The notes below the pieces were generated by a model. That model saw nothing but the letters and a program-made list of their open reading frames with translations, was not told the origin of the DNA and searched no databases. Source: Bacteroidota bacterium (GTDB lineage: Bacteria; Bacteroidota; Bacteroidia; Bacteroidales; JACABE01). From it: a DNA stretch of 64,000 nucleotides. The position numbers and the translations under genes are program-made. Every line of letters starts with the position of its first letter. Within the stretch, counting starts at the first letter, position 1. Below are positions 45,489-54,375 of this stretch, piece by piece. The stretch is from NCBI GenBank assembly GCA_026391675.1, contig JAPLDQ010000005.1, positions 62,001 through 126,000 of the forward strand, read 5' to 3'.

Positions 45489-46603
45489 AGTATTACGTTA
45501 TTGCCGGGGAGGCTTCCGGTGATTTACATGCCTCAAACTTAATAAGAGCATTAAAGAATGCTGACAATGCTGCTGAATTCAGGGCATGGGGTGGCGATTT
45601 AATGCAGGAGCAGGGCGCAACGCTGGTTAAACATTACCGCAATCTGGCTTTTATGGGTTTTATTGAAGTAGTTGCCAATCTAAGAACGATACTCAACAAC
45701 ATTAAGTTTTGCAAAAAAGATATAGATAATTATAAGCCTGATGCTATAATTTTGGTCGATTATCCGGGTTTTAACCTTCGTATTGCTGAATGGGCTCATG
45801 AAAAGGGATATAAGGTCTTTTATTATATTGCGCCTCAGGTTTGGGCCTGGCATCAGTCGAGAGTTAATAAAATGAAGAGAGTAATTGACCATCTGTTTGT
45901 TATTCTTCCTTTTGAAAAAGATTTTTTCAAATTACATGGACTGGAAGCCGATTTTGTTGGACATCCCTTACTGGATGCCATCGAAAACCATTCGCTTGAA
46001 AAAACAAATGCAGCGTTAGAGTTAAAAAGTGATAAACCACTTATTGCCTTATTGCCTGGTAGCCGTAAACAGGAAGTTAATACTGTTCTTCCGCTCTTGC
46101 TTGAAATAACGCGTGACTATCCTCAATATCAGTTTATCATTGCCGGCGTTAATACACTTCCGCATCAATTCTATAAGGATATACTGAAAGATTCATCTAT
46201 CGAGATAGTGTACGGACAAACCTATAATTTACTGAAACAGGCTTATGCAGCTATTGTAACTTCAGGTACAGCCACGCTGGAAACAGCATTGCTGAATGTA
46301 CCTCAGGTTGTTTGTTATCAGGCCAGTAAAATATCGTATTTTATTGCTCGTAAGTTCGTTACCGTAAAATATATTTCACTGGTAAATCTTATCATGGATA
46401 AAAAGGTAATAACCGAACTCATACAGCATGATTTCAATATTAAAGATTTGAAAATTGAATTTGAAAAGATTACTAATGATACTAACTACAGGGAACATCT
46501 CTTGGCTGAATATCAGCAATTAAAAGTGAAGCTGGGATGCAGGGGAGCCTCTGAAAATACTGCACAACTCATTGTAAAATACTTAACGGATACAAAAAAC
46601 TAG
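45485..46603 (+). CDS. lpxB: Lipid-A-disaccharide synthase
   Basis: GT19 enzyme of 372 residues that joins UDP-2,3-diacyl-GlcN and lipid X in lipid A synthesis on the inner face of the inner membrane. The start MKYYVIAGEASGDLHASNLI is the family opening. Then come AFMGFIEVVANL, DYPGFNLRIAEWA, YYIAPQVWAWHQSRV, FVGHPLLD and ALLPGSRKQEV, and TSGTATLETAL in the nucleotide-binding half. All are intact. No lpxA or lpxD lies in the window. Confidence 0.96.
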   Translation: MKYYVIAGEASGDLHASNLIRALKNADNAAEFRAWGGDLMQEQGATLVKHYRNLAFMGFIEVVANLRTILNNIKFCKKDIDNYKPDAIILVDYPGFNLRIAEWAHEKGYKVFYYIAPQVWAWHQSRVNKMKRVIDHLFVILPFEKDFFKLHGLEADFVGHPLLDAIENHSLEKTNAALELKSDKPLIALLPGSRKQEVNTVLPLLLEITRDYPQYQFIIAGVNTLPHQFYKDILKDSSIEIVYGQTYNLLKQAYAAIVTSGTATLETALLNVPQVVCYQASKISYFIARKFVTVKYISLVNLIMDKKVITELIQHDFNIKDLKIEFEKITNDTNYREHLLAEYQQLKVKLGCRGASENTAQLIVKYLTDTKN

Positions 46604-46612
46604 TTTATATTA

Positions 46613-47761
46613 ATGAAAAAAAGAGTCATCATATTTTTAACATTACTTACAGTTTCTGCTGTAATATTTGCTTCGGATTTTAATGTGAGGATATTCTCAC
46701 AGGACAATATCAAATCGGTTACCATTACTTCATTGGTTGGAAAATATACCATCAGTGGAAACGAAGCGAATGTTACTACTATTGAAAAAGGGGAGGCTGT
46801 AACATTAAGCATTGAAAAGACCAAAATCAGGATTAAAAGGGATAATAAAGATGTCGGATTATTCAATAATATTCAGATTGAAGGTGATGGACTCAAAAAT
46901 ATTTTTAAAATCAAACCTTTAAATCAGGATCTGAACGAACGCATTTATGATGATGATCTGGAATTATCCATTGAAAAAGGCATGCTTAAAATTGTCAATA
47001 ATGTAAATATTGAACATTATGTTGCAGGGGTGGTGCAATCTGAAATTTTAGGCAGCTGCGATTCACTTGAGTTCTTTAAAATACAGGCCATTATATCGAG
47101 GACTTATGCTATCAATAATATGATGAAACATTATAAGGAAGGCTATAATTTGTGCGATGATGTGCATTGTCAGGTATATAAAAGCCGTTGTAACAATTAT
47201 CAGATTCTTATGGCAACAACCTTAACCACAGGCGATGTTATAGTTGATAAAACCAAACGTATGATTTCAGCAGCTTTTTGTTCAAATTCAGGTGGTGAAA
47301 CCATAAACTCTGAAGAATTATGGTCCATTTCAACTACCTATTTAAAAGCTGTAGTGGATACTTTTTCCAATGGCATGCGCAACAGCAGCTGGGAGAAGAA
47401 AATGCCCGTCCGCGAATGGCTGAACTACCTTAAAACGACGTATAAGTATCCTGTGGAAGATACCGCTATGCGGCATAAGGCATTAAATTTTGAGCAAACA
47501 ACGCGTAAAATGTATTTCCCTGACAGCATTCCTTTAAAAAGTATCAGAAAAGACATGGATTTTAAATCTACTTTCTTTTCTGTTAAAAAAGAAGGCGATA
47601 ATGTAATCATAAAAGGCAAAGGCTATGGACATGGTGTTGGCCTGAGCCAGGAAGGTGCCATCAAAATGGTAAGATATAAATACAAAGCCAGTCAGATCCT
47701 GAAATTTTATTATAAAGACGTAGATATCATTAACTACGAAGAGATAAAGAAGATTGATTGA
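46613..47761 (+). CDS. SpoIID/LytB-domain protein
   Basis: Secreted or periplasmic protein of 382 residues with a signal peptide (about 1-19). The SpoIID part has IEHYVAGVVQSEILGSCDSLEFFKIQAIISRTYAI, then DDVHCQVYKSRC and ISAAFCSNSGGETIN; GKGYGHGVGLSQEGAIKMV is the terminal signature. SpoIID is a lytic transglycosylase acting on denuded glycan; members outside spore formers act on peptidoglycan in division. It starts 9 bp after lpxB and probably ends its operon. Confidence 0.9.
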   Translation: MKKRVIIFLTLLTVSAVIFASDFNVRIFSQDNIKSVTITSLVGKYTISGNEANVTTIEKGEAVTLSIEKTKIRIKRDNKDVGLFNNIQIEGDGLKNIFKIKPLNQDLNERIYDDDLELSIEKGMLKIVNNVNIEHYVAGVVQSEILGSCDSLEFFKIQAIISRTYAINNMMKHYKEGYNLCDDVHCQVYKSRCNNYQILMATTLTTGDVIVDKTKRMISAAFCSNSGGETINSEELWSISTTYLKAVVDTFSNGMRNSSWEKKMPVREWLNYLKTTYKYPVEDTAMRHKALNFEQTTRKMYFPDSIPLKSIRKDMDFKSTFFSVKKEGDNVIIKGKGYGHGVGLSQEGAIKMVRYKYKASQILKFYYKDVDIINYEEIKKID

Positions 47762-47899
47762 CGTTTATATTTTAAACTTCAGTCTTCCGAACTTCAAATT
47801 CCGGATTCCTCTGTTTTTTATTAACTGCTTTAAAACTGTTAATTATTTTCCTTTAATCATTAATATAAATACTTATTTTTGAAAAAATATATTTTGATG

Positions 47900-47928
47900 C
47901 AACATTTTGCCTCATTTATTACTCTTTA
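47900..47928 (+). promoter_or_regulatory. Putative ECF promoter, class 1, sigma gene of cluster B
   Basis: CAACA at 47900-47904, 16 bp, then ACTCTTTA at 47921-47928. The flank TGCAACATTTT is shared with the LamG gene promoter at 49905, and differs from cluster A. Confidence 0.75.
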
Positions 47929-47972
47929 ATAAAATACCAAAAATTGATTTATAAACTAAGCTGAAATCTAAC

Positions 47973-48494
47973 GTGCAAGTTGATGAGGAAGTGCTAATTG
48001 ACGGTTGTCTTAAGGATGACCGTCGAATACAGAAACTATTATACGATAAGTATTGTAAAGCCATGTACACAACAGCTTATAGAATACTAAAAGATTATGA
48101 TGATGCAAATGATGCATTACAGGAGTCGTTTATTAAGGTATTTAAAAACATTAGCCAATTTAAAGGAGAATCTACGTTAGGTGCATGGATAAAAATGATA
48201 GTTGTCCGAACCACTCTGAAATATTTAAAAGAAAAAAGAACTTTTATTACATTAGACGATTATACTGAAGATGATGTTAATATTATTTCTGATTCTATTG
48301 ATGGTATGAAATTACATCATGCTATTCTTTCATTGCCGGAGGGTTATCGTACAATATTCTTACTTACCGAAGTAGAAGGCTATAAACACAGAGAAGTTGC
48401 TGAAATGTTAAATATATCAATAGAAACTTCAAAATCGCAACTTTGTCGTGCAAAGAAATTACTTAAAGAAATGTTGATTAGCGAAATAAGATAA
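47973..48494 (+). CDS. ECF sigma factor, cluster B
   Basis: Factor of 173 residues starting at GTG. Region 2 reads ANDALQESFIKVFKNISQFK and STLGAWIKMIVVRTTLKYLKE; region 4 reads LPEGYRTIFLLTEVEGYKHREVAEMLNISIETSKSQLCRAKKLLKEML. It is a close paralogue of the cluster A factor at 25366. Its stop overlaps the next start (TAATG). A class 1 promoter lies 44 bp upstream of the start, suggesting self-activation. Confidence 0.93.
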   Translation: MQVDEEVLIDGCLKDDRRIQKLLYDKYCKAMYTTAYRILKDYDDANDALQESFIKVFKNISQFKGESTLGAWIKMIVVRTTLKYLKEKRTFITLDDYTEDDVNIISDSIDGMKLHHAILSLPEGYRTIFLLTEVEGYKHREVAEMLNISIETSKSQLCRAKKLLKEMLISEIR

Positions 48495-49846
48495 TGATAA
48501 GTCCTTCAGATAATATATGGTCCAAACTTCCTGAGTTTGATCCCAGTCCGGATTTATGGAACAGGATTGATCTTGATCTTGATTTTGAATCAGTATCTGA
48601 AAATATAAATCACTTACCTGAATTTGCTCCCAAAACAAATCTTTGGGAATCTATCAGCAGAAAACTTTTCTTTCATAAATATTACGGATATATATATATT
48701 GCGCTTATTCTTTTAATTATTTTGCTTATATCCTTTTTAAATTATAATGATAAAGCAAAAAATGTTAATAATTTGACTTCAAACATTTTAAATCAAAAAA
48801 TGCTAAATTATAAGAATCATCATAATACTACAAATCCTGAAAAACTTATATCACAATATCACAATATTAATAATCTGGAAAAGGGTGAAGACCGAATTAG
48901 AAATTCAGAACCAAATTATTATAATCCTTTAAAAGGCTTAATTGCATGGTATCCATTTAATTCAAATGCCAATGATTTAAGTGGTAACGGAAACAATGGC
49001 TTTGTTCATAATGCTGTTCTGACTACAGATAGATTTGGAAATCCTAATAGTGCATATTATTTTAATGGCTACGACAGTTATATTGAAGTGGCTAATTCAT
49101 CATCACTAAATCCAACAAATGCTTTAAGCCTTTGTGCCTGGTATAAGCCTGAAGCTTTTTCAAATGATGGCAGTTCAGGAATTCTTGACAAAGGGTTTAC
49201 ATCTTTTGAACCACCTTATTATCAGTATCGCTTTGCCACTCCCGGAGACTATAGTACAACAACTTATGATATGTTTTCCTTTAGTGTAACAAACAATGAT
49301 AAATCAAAAGGATTTAATACGCCAAATTATTTTTATACTATAGGTAAATGGTATTTTTTAGTAGGTATTTATGATGGAAGTACTTTGAAATTTTATGTAA
49401 ACAATAAATTGATTCAATCTATGCCATTAACAGCTAAACTTAATACTTATAATTCGCCGCTTTATATTGGTAGAAATTCTGTTGATTCTACTGGTCTTTT
49501 AAAAGGGACAGTTGATGATATAAGAATTTATAACAGAGCAATTACTGCATCAGAAGCTGAGAATTTATACAATGAAACTGCTGAAAATGGGATTAAAAGT
49601 GAATTTACTCAGGATATTATAAATTTGGTTGTTAATCAGGATTTTATTAATAAAAAATTAACTGTTGAAACCAATTCTAATGCTAAACAAAATTTAGAAA
49701 TTATAAATCTTAAAGGACAGCCCTTCTATTCAGCAATAATTAATAAGAAAACAGTTGTTGATATATCAGGATTTCCGAAAGGTGTTTATAAATTAAAAGT
49801 CTTTACTGATAGAGAAATGCATATTGAGATGTTTGTAAAACAGTAA
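48494..49846 (+). CDS. Anti-sigma-like protein with LamG sensor and T9SS-like tail
   Basis: Protein of 450 residues with no signal peptide. The cytosolic part has LPEFDPSPDLWNRIDLDL and LPEFAPKTNLWESISRKL, the same double motif as the cluster A partner. One helix (about 64-83) and a short linker lead to a LamG/concanavalin-like domain (about 150-365). The tail from about 375 (KKLTVETNSNAKQNLEIINL to KGVYKLKVFTDREMHIEMFVKQ) looks like a divergent type A sorting domain. The LamG domain is almost the same as that of the next gene. A sensor for the same ligand is inferred. Confidence 0.8.
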   Translation: MISPSDNIWSKLPEFDPSPDLWNRIDLDLDFESVSENINHLPEFAPKTNLWESISRKLFFHKYYGYIYIALILLIILLISFLNYNDKAKNVNNLTSNILNQKMLNYKNHHNTTNPEKLISQYHNINNLEKGEDRIRNSEPNYYNPLKGLIAWYPFNSNANDLSGNGNNGFVHNAVLTTDRFGNPNSAYYFNGYDSYIEVANSSSLNPTNALSLCAWYKPEAFSNDGSSGILDKGFTSFEPPYYQYRFATPGDYSTTTYDMFSFSVTNNDKSKGFNTPNYFYTIGKWYFLVGIYDGSTLKFYVNNKLIQSMPLTAKLNTYNSPLYIGRNSVDSTGLLKGTVDDIRIYNRAITASEAENLYNETAENGIKSEFTQDIINLVVNQDFINKKLTVETNSNAKQNLEIINLKGQPFYSAIINKKTVVDISGFPKGVYKLKVFTDREMHIEMFVKQ

Positions 49847-49904
49847 TAATACCTCTAAATTTATTCAGGAAATATCATAATCTGATAATTTTTTTTCATA
49901 CGTG

Positions 49905-49933
49905 CAACATTTTTAATTAAAAAAAACTCTTTA
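49905..49933 (+). promoter_or_regulatory. Putative ECF promoter, class 1, LamG protein gene of cluster B
   Basis: CAACA at 49905-49909, 16 bp, then ACTCTTTA at 49926-49933. The flank TGCAACATTTT is identical to that of the cluster B sigma gene. Confidence 0.75.
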
Positions 49934-49972
49934 TATTAAAAATTAATAAAAAACCAATTAAAAACTCACATT

Positions 49973-51220
49973 ATGAAAAAGACATTAACTATTATGATTA
50001 TGCTCACTTTATTTGGAATGAGCAGTATTTTCGCACAAATAAACCTGGATAGCGGACTTGTAGCCAAGTATAACTTTAATGGCAATGCCAATGATTCGAG
50101 TGGCTATGGAAATCATGGGCTGGTTTATGGTGCAACACTAACAGCAGATAGATTTGGTAACCCAAATAGTGCGTATCATTTTAATGGTTTAAATAATTAT
50201 ATTCTGGTTGCAAATTCAGCTTCATTAAATCCAACGAATGCAATAACTTTATGTGCCTGGTATAAACCAGAATCATTTTCAAATGATGGTAGTACCGGTA
50301 TTATTGATAAGGGATATACATCCTATAATCCACCTTATTATCAGTATCGTTTTGCTACACCGGGTGAATACAGTTCTGCAACTTATGATATGTTTTCATT
50401 TAGTGTTACATCAAACAATATTTCAAACGGGTTTAATACCCCAAATCATTTTTACACAGTTGGAAACTGGTATTTTTTAGTTGGAACCTATGATGGAACT
50501 ACATTGAAATTTTATATCAATAATGTGTTGATTCAGTCAATGCCAATGAGCGGACCACTCAATGCGTATAATACGCCTTTATATATCGGAAGAAATTCGA
50601 TAGATCCTACGGGCTTTTTAAAAGGAACGGTTGATAATGTCCGTATTTATGACCGTGCTTTATCAGTTCCGGAAATTAATGTACTTTATATCGAAAATAA
50701 TTGTTCGAATATGCCAGTTGTTAGTTATAGTGGTTTAAATTCAATGTATACAACCGGTGACAGTGCTGTTATATTAACAGGTTCTCCTGCTGGTGGTAGT
50801 TTTTATGGTGTTGGTGTAAGCGGAAATACATTTAGTCCTGCCATTGCCGGTGCTGGAACACATACAATAGTTTATGTATATAGCATTGGTGGTTGCAGTA
50901 AAGCTTATTGCAATACTGCTACTGTTGCACAAGGTCAAATAAAAGTACCTGTAATTCAAAGTTCAGCTACTGATATTAAAATTATTCCAAATCCAAATAA
51001 TGGTAAATTTAATCTTAATTTTACCAATGAATATTCCGAGAATATTAGCATTCAGATATTTAATATGTTGGGTGAATTGGTTTATAATGAATCTAAACAT
51101 CAATATAAAGGCATTTATAATGATAATATAGATATCAGCAAATTATCAAATGGAATATATAGTATAAATATTAAAATAGGTGAACGTAAAACTACTGAAA
51201 AAATAGTAGTTTCAAAATAA
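49973..51220 (+). CDS. Secreted LamG-domain protein with T9SS tail
   Basis: Protein of 415 residues with a signal peptide (about 1-21). LamG domain (about 25-240) with SAYHFNGLNNYILVANSASLN, FYINNVLIQSMP and LYIGRNS segments shared with the preceding anti-sigma-like protein. A linking beta domain (about 240-320) is followed by a classical type A tail (IKIIPNPNNGKFNLNFTNEY to ERKTTEKIVVSK). LamG domains often bind glycans or proteins. It has its own class 1 ECF promoter and a terminator, so it is the likely target of the cluster B sigma factor. Confidence 0.9.
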   Translation: MKKTLTIMIMLTLFGMSSIFAQINLDSGLVAKYNFNGNANDSSGYGNHGLVYGATLTADRFGNPNSAYHFNGLNNYILVANSASLNPTNAITLCAWYKPESFSNDGSTGIIDKGYTSYNPPYYQYRFATPGEYSSATYDMFSFSVTSNNISNGFNTPNHFYTVGNWYFLVGTYDGTTLKFYINNVLIQSMPMSGPLNAYNTPLYIGRNSIDPTGFLKGTVDNVRIYDRALSVPEINVLYIENNCSNMPVVSYSGLNSMYTTGDSAVILTGSPAGGSFYGVGVSGNTFSPAIAGAGTHTIVYVYSIGGCSKAYCNTATVAQGQIKVPVIQSSATDIKIIPNPNNGKFNLNFTNEYSENISIQIFNMLGELVYNESKHQYKGIYNDNIDISKLSNGIYSINIKIGERKTTEKIVVSK

Positions 51221-51280
51221 CATTTAAAATAAGTCTAATATAGCTCAGATTATTGTTTTGTTTTAGTTGATTTAATGAAA

Positions 51281-51330
51281 GAAAGAAGTCCGATTTTAGT
51301 AAGTTTACTAATTTCGGACTTCTTTCATTT
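51281..51330. terminator. Bidirectional terminator between convergent genes
   Basis: GAAAGAAGTCCGA (51281-51293) pairs with TCGGACTTCTTTC (51314-51326), and the stem extends inward with mismatches (TAGTAA/TTACTA). It lies between the + LamG gene and the - SBBP gene. Confidence 0.85.
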
Positions 51331-51387
51331 ATGATATCTGGTAATGCAGCTAAAATGGGGTTGTTTCTTTCTGTTCCATTTAAATCT

Positions 51388-54201
51388 TTATTTCAATACC
51401 GTTAATGAGCCTTTTAACATGCTTTCTGTTCCGTTTCCGTCTGTATAAATAATTATCCAGTAATAGACTCCATCAGAAACAAGTTTCCCTTTATATTTGC
51501 CATCCCATTCAATATTAATATTATCAGTTTCATACAATAGATTACCCCAACGATTAAAAATCTTAGTATTCATCTTTTCAATATTCTTCTTTAGTAATGG
51601 AATAAACATATCATTAATTCCGTCATTATTGGGCGTGATGATATTGGGAAGTTCGAGAATAAATTGACAATCATTAACAAAAATCGTAATTGTATCACAT
51701 TTTGAAATTCCACAATTACTTTCCCAACGGGCATAATATGTAATGGTTTTTATAGGGGAAGGAATGATTAAAGGTGTATTTTGACCAATATAATTTTGGC
51801 CACAACCATTTGAAAACCATTTTAAAGTATCACCAATTCCTCCATATGCAATTAATTTAATATTTACCTTAGAATTATTACAAATATTATTAATATCTGA
51901 AAGTAGAGATGCCGTTTTTTGAATGTTACATGGAATTGAAAATTTCATAATATAACTATCTTCGCTGCCTGATGAACTATTCACATAATAAGAACCATTA
52001 CCCTGATTAACTGTAAAAGCCCCGTCATCCCAAAATTCACCAATAAAATATACATTATTTTGATTATCAATAGAAATACCTCTGCAAAAGTCTATTTTAT
52101 CTGTTCCATAATAAGTAGCCCAAATTCTAACACCCTGATTGCTAAATTTTAAAATAAAAGCATCAGAAAAACCAGCATTTGTTGGTTGCCAAAACTCACC
52201 TGTTAAATTTTCAGTCGGAAAATCTATTGAATATGTACTACTCGATATATAGATGTTATCCTGTTTATCAATGCAAATTAATTTGGATGCAAAATTCCAA
52301 TTAAAATATTCATCTTTACTTCCTCCATAAAAAGTCGACCAAATAATTTTACCTGGTTTATCTAATTTAATTATAAATATATCATAACCACCTGCAATAG
52401 ATGATTGCCAATAAGTACCTGCTAATTGGTGTAAAGGAAAATTAGTAGAATTCGTAAACCCAGTAAAAAAAATATTGTTATGGCTATCTATGCATATTGA
52501 AGAACCCTTGTCATCATTTACACCCCCGAAATAAGTGGCCCATAACCTTAAACCTTGATTATTAAATTTAATTAGAAAAGCATCTATATCTCCAGCATTA
52601 TTGGGCTGCCAATAAGAACCTATTGATTGTTTAGTAGGTAAATCTTGCGAATCCGTATAACCTGTTATGTAAATATTATCATCATTATCATTGCATACAA
52701 ACAATGGATAATCTAGACCATTTCCTCCATAATAAGTCGACCATAGTATTACTCCTGAACTATTTAATTTTAAAATAAAACCATCAAAATTTCCAGCTTT
52801 ATTAGGTTGCCAATATGCTCCAGTTAATTGTTGAGTATAAATGTTTGATTCTGTCTGTCCAACAATAAATATATTATCATGGCTATCAATACAGATTGAA
52901 CTTATATTATCGTCAAGACTTCCTCCAAAATAAGTTGCCCATAATCTTATGCCTAAGTTATTAAACTTTATTAGAAATCCATCAGAAAACCCAGCATTAT
53001 TAGGCTGCCAATAAGCTCCTGCTAATTGCTGTATAGGGAAATTTATCGAGGAAGTGTATCCTGAAACATAAATATTTTCATGACTATCTAAGTAAATATT
53101 ATTACTTAATTCATAATTAGTTCCTCCATAACATGTTGACCATTGCCTCACACCTTGATTATTAAATTTTAAGATAATTACATCTACTATTCCATTATTA
53201 AATTGTTGCCAATAGGCTCCCGCTAAATGAAATGTTGGAAACCCTGATGAAAAAGTATATCCTGAAATATAAATATTATCCTGACTATCGACACAGATTG
53301 AATAAAATCCATCTAATTGATCATCTCCATAATATGTAGCCCAAACTAAAGGGTCAATAATAAGAGTTTTAGTTGTATCATAAGCAGCAATTTCAAACCT
53401 AATCACACTATCTTTACCAATGATATATTTGCTTTGGATTTCATCATTATTTTTAGTTTGGTAAGATAACAACTTTCCCTCTTCTAAAGTACCGGCTATT
53501 GTATGAATTTTAAGATTACTTTCATTATTAAACAAGCTTAAACTGTCAGCATTTGTAAATTTTATCTTAATATCCGTATAGTCAGCTTGAGGATGTACTA
53601 TAAAATCATATTTTAAAGCATGATCCTTAGAGCCTGTATTTGTATATATTACCCAGTCAATTCCATTATAAATATTTTTAATGGTAATCTTTCGGTATCC
53701 TTTTACATTATAAATACCTTCGGGACAATGGGCGTAAAAATAATTGTGATGACCCTGCTTGCTTTCATCATCTTTAGTAATATTTTCTTTACTGATATGT
53801 GCACCTTCCAGATTCATATCCATTCGGTAATAAGTAGCTTTTTCGTTTTCTTCTTTATTGCTTTTACCAAATTTGCTTTCTTTATCTTTTAACTCTTCAT
53901 TTTCATCTTTTTCTTCTTCAATTTTTACAAAAACATAGCTTAATCCTTTATCGGTAATATAGATATCACAATTTCCATAGCTGGCTTTAAAAAATACATT
54001 ATCAGCAGGCTTTCCTTCTGTATTAGTAAATTGTCCTTTATTTTCAATAAACTCCAAAGGCTGATTTTTAATCATCTCCAGGACTTTTGCTTCTTTGGTT
54101 TTATCGGCTTTGTTGTTGCCGGCAAATAATGTAAAGGATATAAGACTGAGTAAAATGAGTACTATTTTCTTCATGCTCTCAATTGTGATTGACAGATACA
54201 A
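51388..54201 (-). CDS. Secreted SBBP-repeat protein with CHU_C (type B) T9SS tail
   Basis: Protein of 937 residues. The start adds ten residues before MKKIVLILLSLISFTLFAG, so the ATG at 54171 may be the true start. An N-terminal domain (about 40-280) with ENKGQFTNTEGKPADNVFFKA matches the DUF7948-like head of such proteins. About eight repeats of 60-67 residues follow, each with W[AS]TYYGG, DSxDNIYISGYT and AGAYWQPNNAG segments, likely a beta-propeller. The tail LPNIITPNNDGINDMFIPL to LKGSLTVLK is the gliding-associated CHU_C domain. Export by T9SS is expected; the ligand is unknown. Confidence 0.9.
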   Translation of the reverse strand: MYLSITIESMKKIVLILLSLISFTLFAGNNKADKTKEAKVLEMIKNQPLEFIENKGQFTNTEGKPADNVFFKASYGNCDIYITDKGLSYVFVKIEEEKDENEELKDKESKFGKSNKEENEKATYYRMDMNLEGAHISKENITKDDESKQGHHNYFYAHCPEGIYNVKGYRKITIKNIYNGIDWVIYTNTGSKDHALKYDFIVHPQADYTDIKIKFTNADSLSLFNNESNLKIHTIAGTLEEGKLLSYQTKNNDEIQSKYIIGKDSVIRFEIAAYDTTKTLIIDPLVWATYYGDDQLDGFYSICVDSQDNIYISGYTFSSGFPTFHLAGAYWQQFNNGIVDVIILKFNNQGVRQWSTCYGGTNYELSNNIYLDSHENIYVSGYTSSINFPIQQLAGAYWQPNNAGFSDGFLIKFNNLGIRLWATYFGGSLDDNISSICIDSHDNIFIVGQTESNIYTQQLTGAYWQPNKAGNFDGFILKLNSSGVILWSTYYGGNGLDYPLFVCNDNDDNIYITGYTDSQDLPTKQSIGSYWQPNNAGDIDAFLIKFNNQGLRLWATYFGGVNDDKGSSICIDSHNNIFFTGFTNSTNFPLHQLAGTYWQSSIAGGYDIFIIKLDKPGKIIWSTFYGGSKDEYFNWNFASKLICIDKQDNIYISSSTYSIDFPTENLTGEFWQPTNAGFSDAFILKFSNQGVRIWATYYGTDKIDFCRGISIDNQNNVYFIGEFWDDGAFTVNQGNGSYYVNSSSGSEDSYIMKFSIPCNIQKTASLLSDINNICNNSKVNIKLIAYGGIGDTLKWFSNGCGQNYIGQNTPLIIPSPIKTITYYARWESNCGISKCDTITIFVNDCQFILELPNIITPNNDGINDMFIPLLKKNIEKMNTKIFNRWGNLLYETDNINIEWDGKYKGKLVSDGVYYWIIIYTDGNGTESMLKGSLTVLK

Positions 54202-54320
54202 AGATATGTAATAAACGATTGAAAATCACAGATAATTAACAAATACGTAAATTAGATGAAGGCAGAATTCAGAAGTTAGAATTCAGGAACCAAAATTTAG
54301 AAAATAAATATTTTAACTTT

Positions 54321-54356
54321 AAGTACTTTAAGTACTTTAAGTATTCTAAGTACTCA
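54321..54356. repeat. AAGTACTTT 9-bp tandem units
   Basis: Units AAGTACTTT twice, AAGTATTCT and AAGTACTCA. It lies 20 bp beyond the yebC stop and resembles the array after purD (3419-3454). Confidence 0.8.
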
Positions 54357-54375
54357 AGGCACTTCATCCTACAGC

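Noticed and set aside
47762-47899. A hidden small gene or RNA before cluster B
   Set aside because: The stretch is AT-rich with no convincing frame, hairpin with T run, or conserved motif.
51388-54201. The SBBP-repeat protein as a member of an ECF cluster
   Set aside because: No class 1 or class 2 element was found upstream of its start, and it has no sigma gene next to it on its strand.
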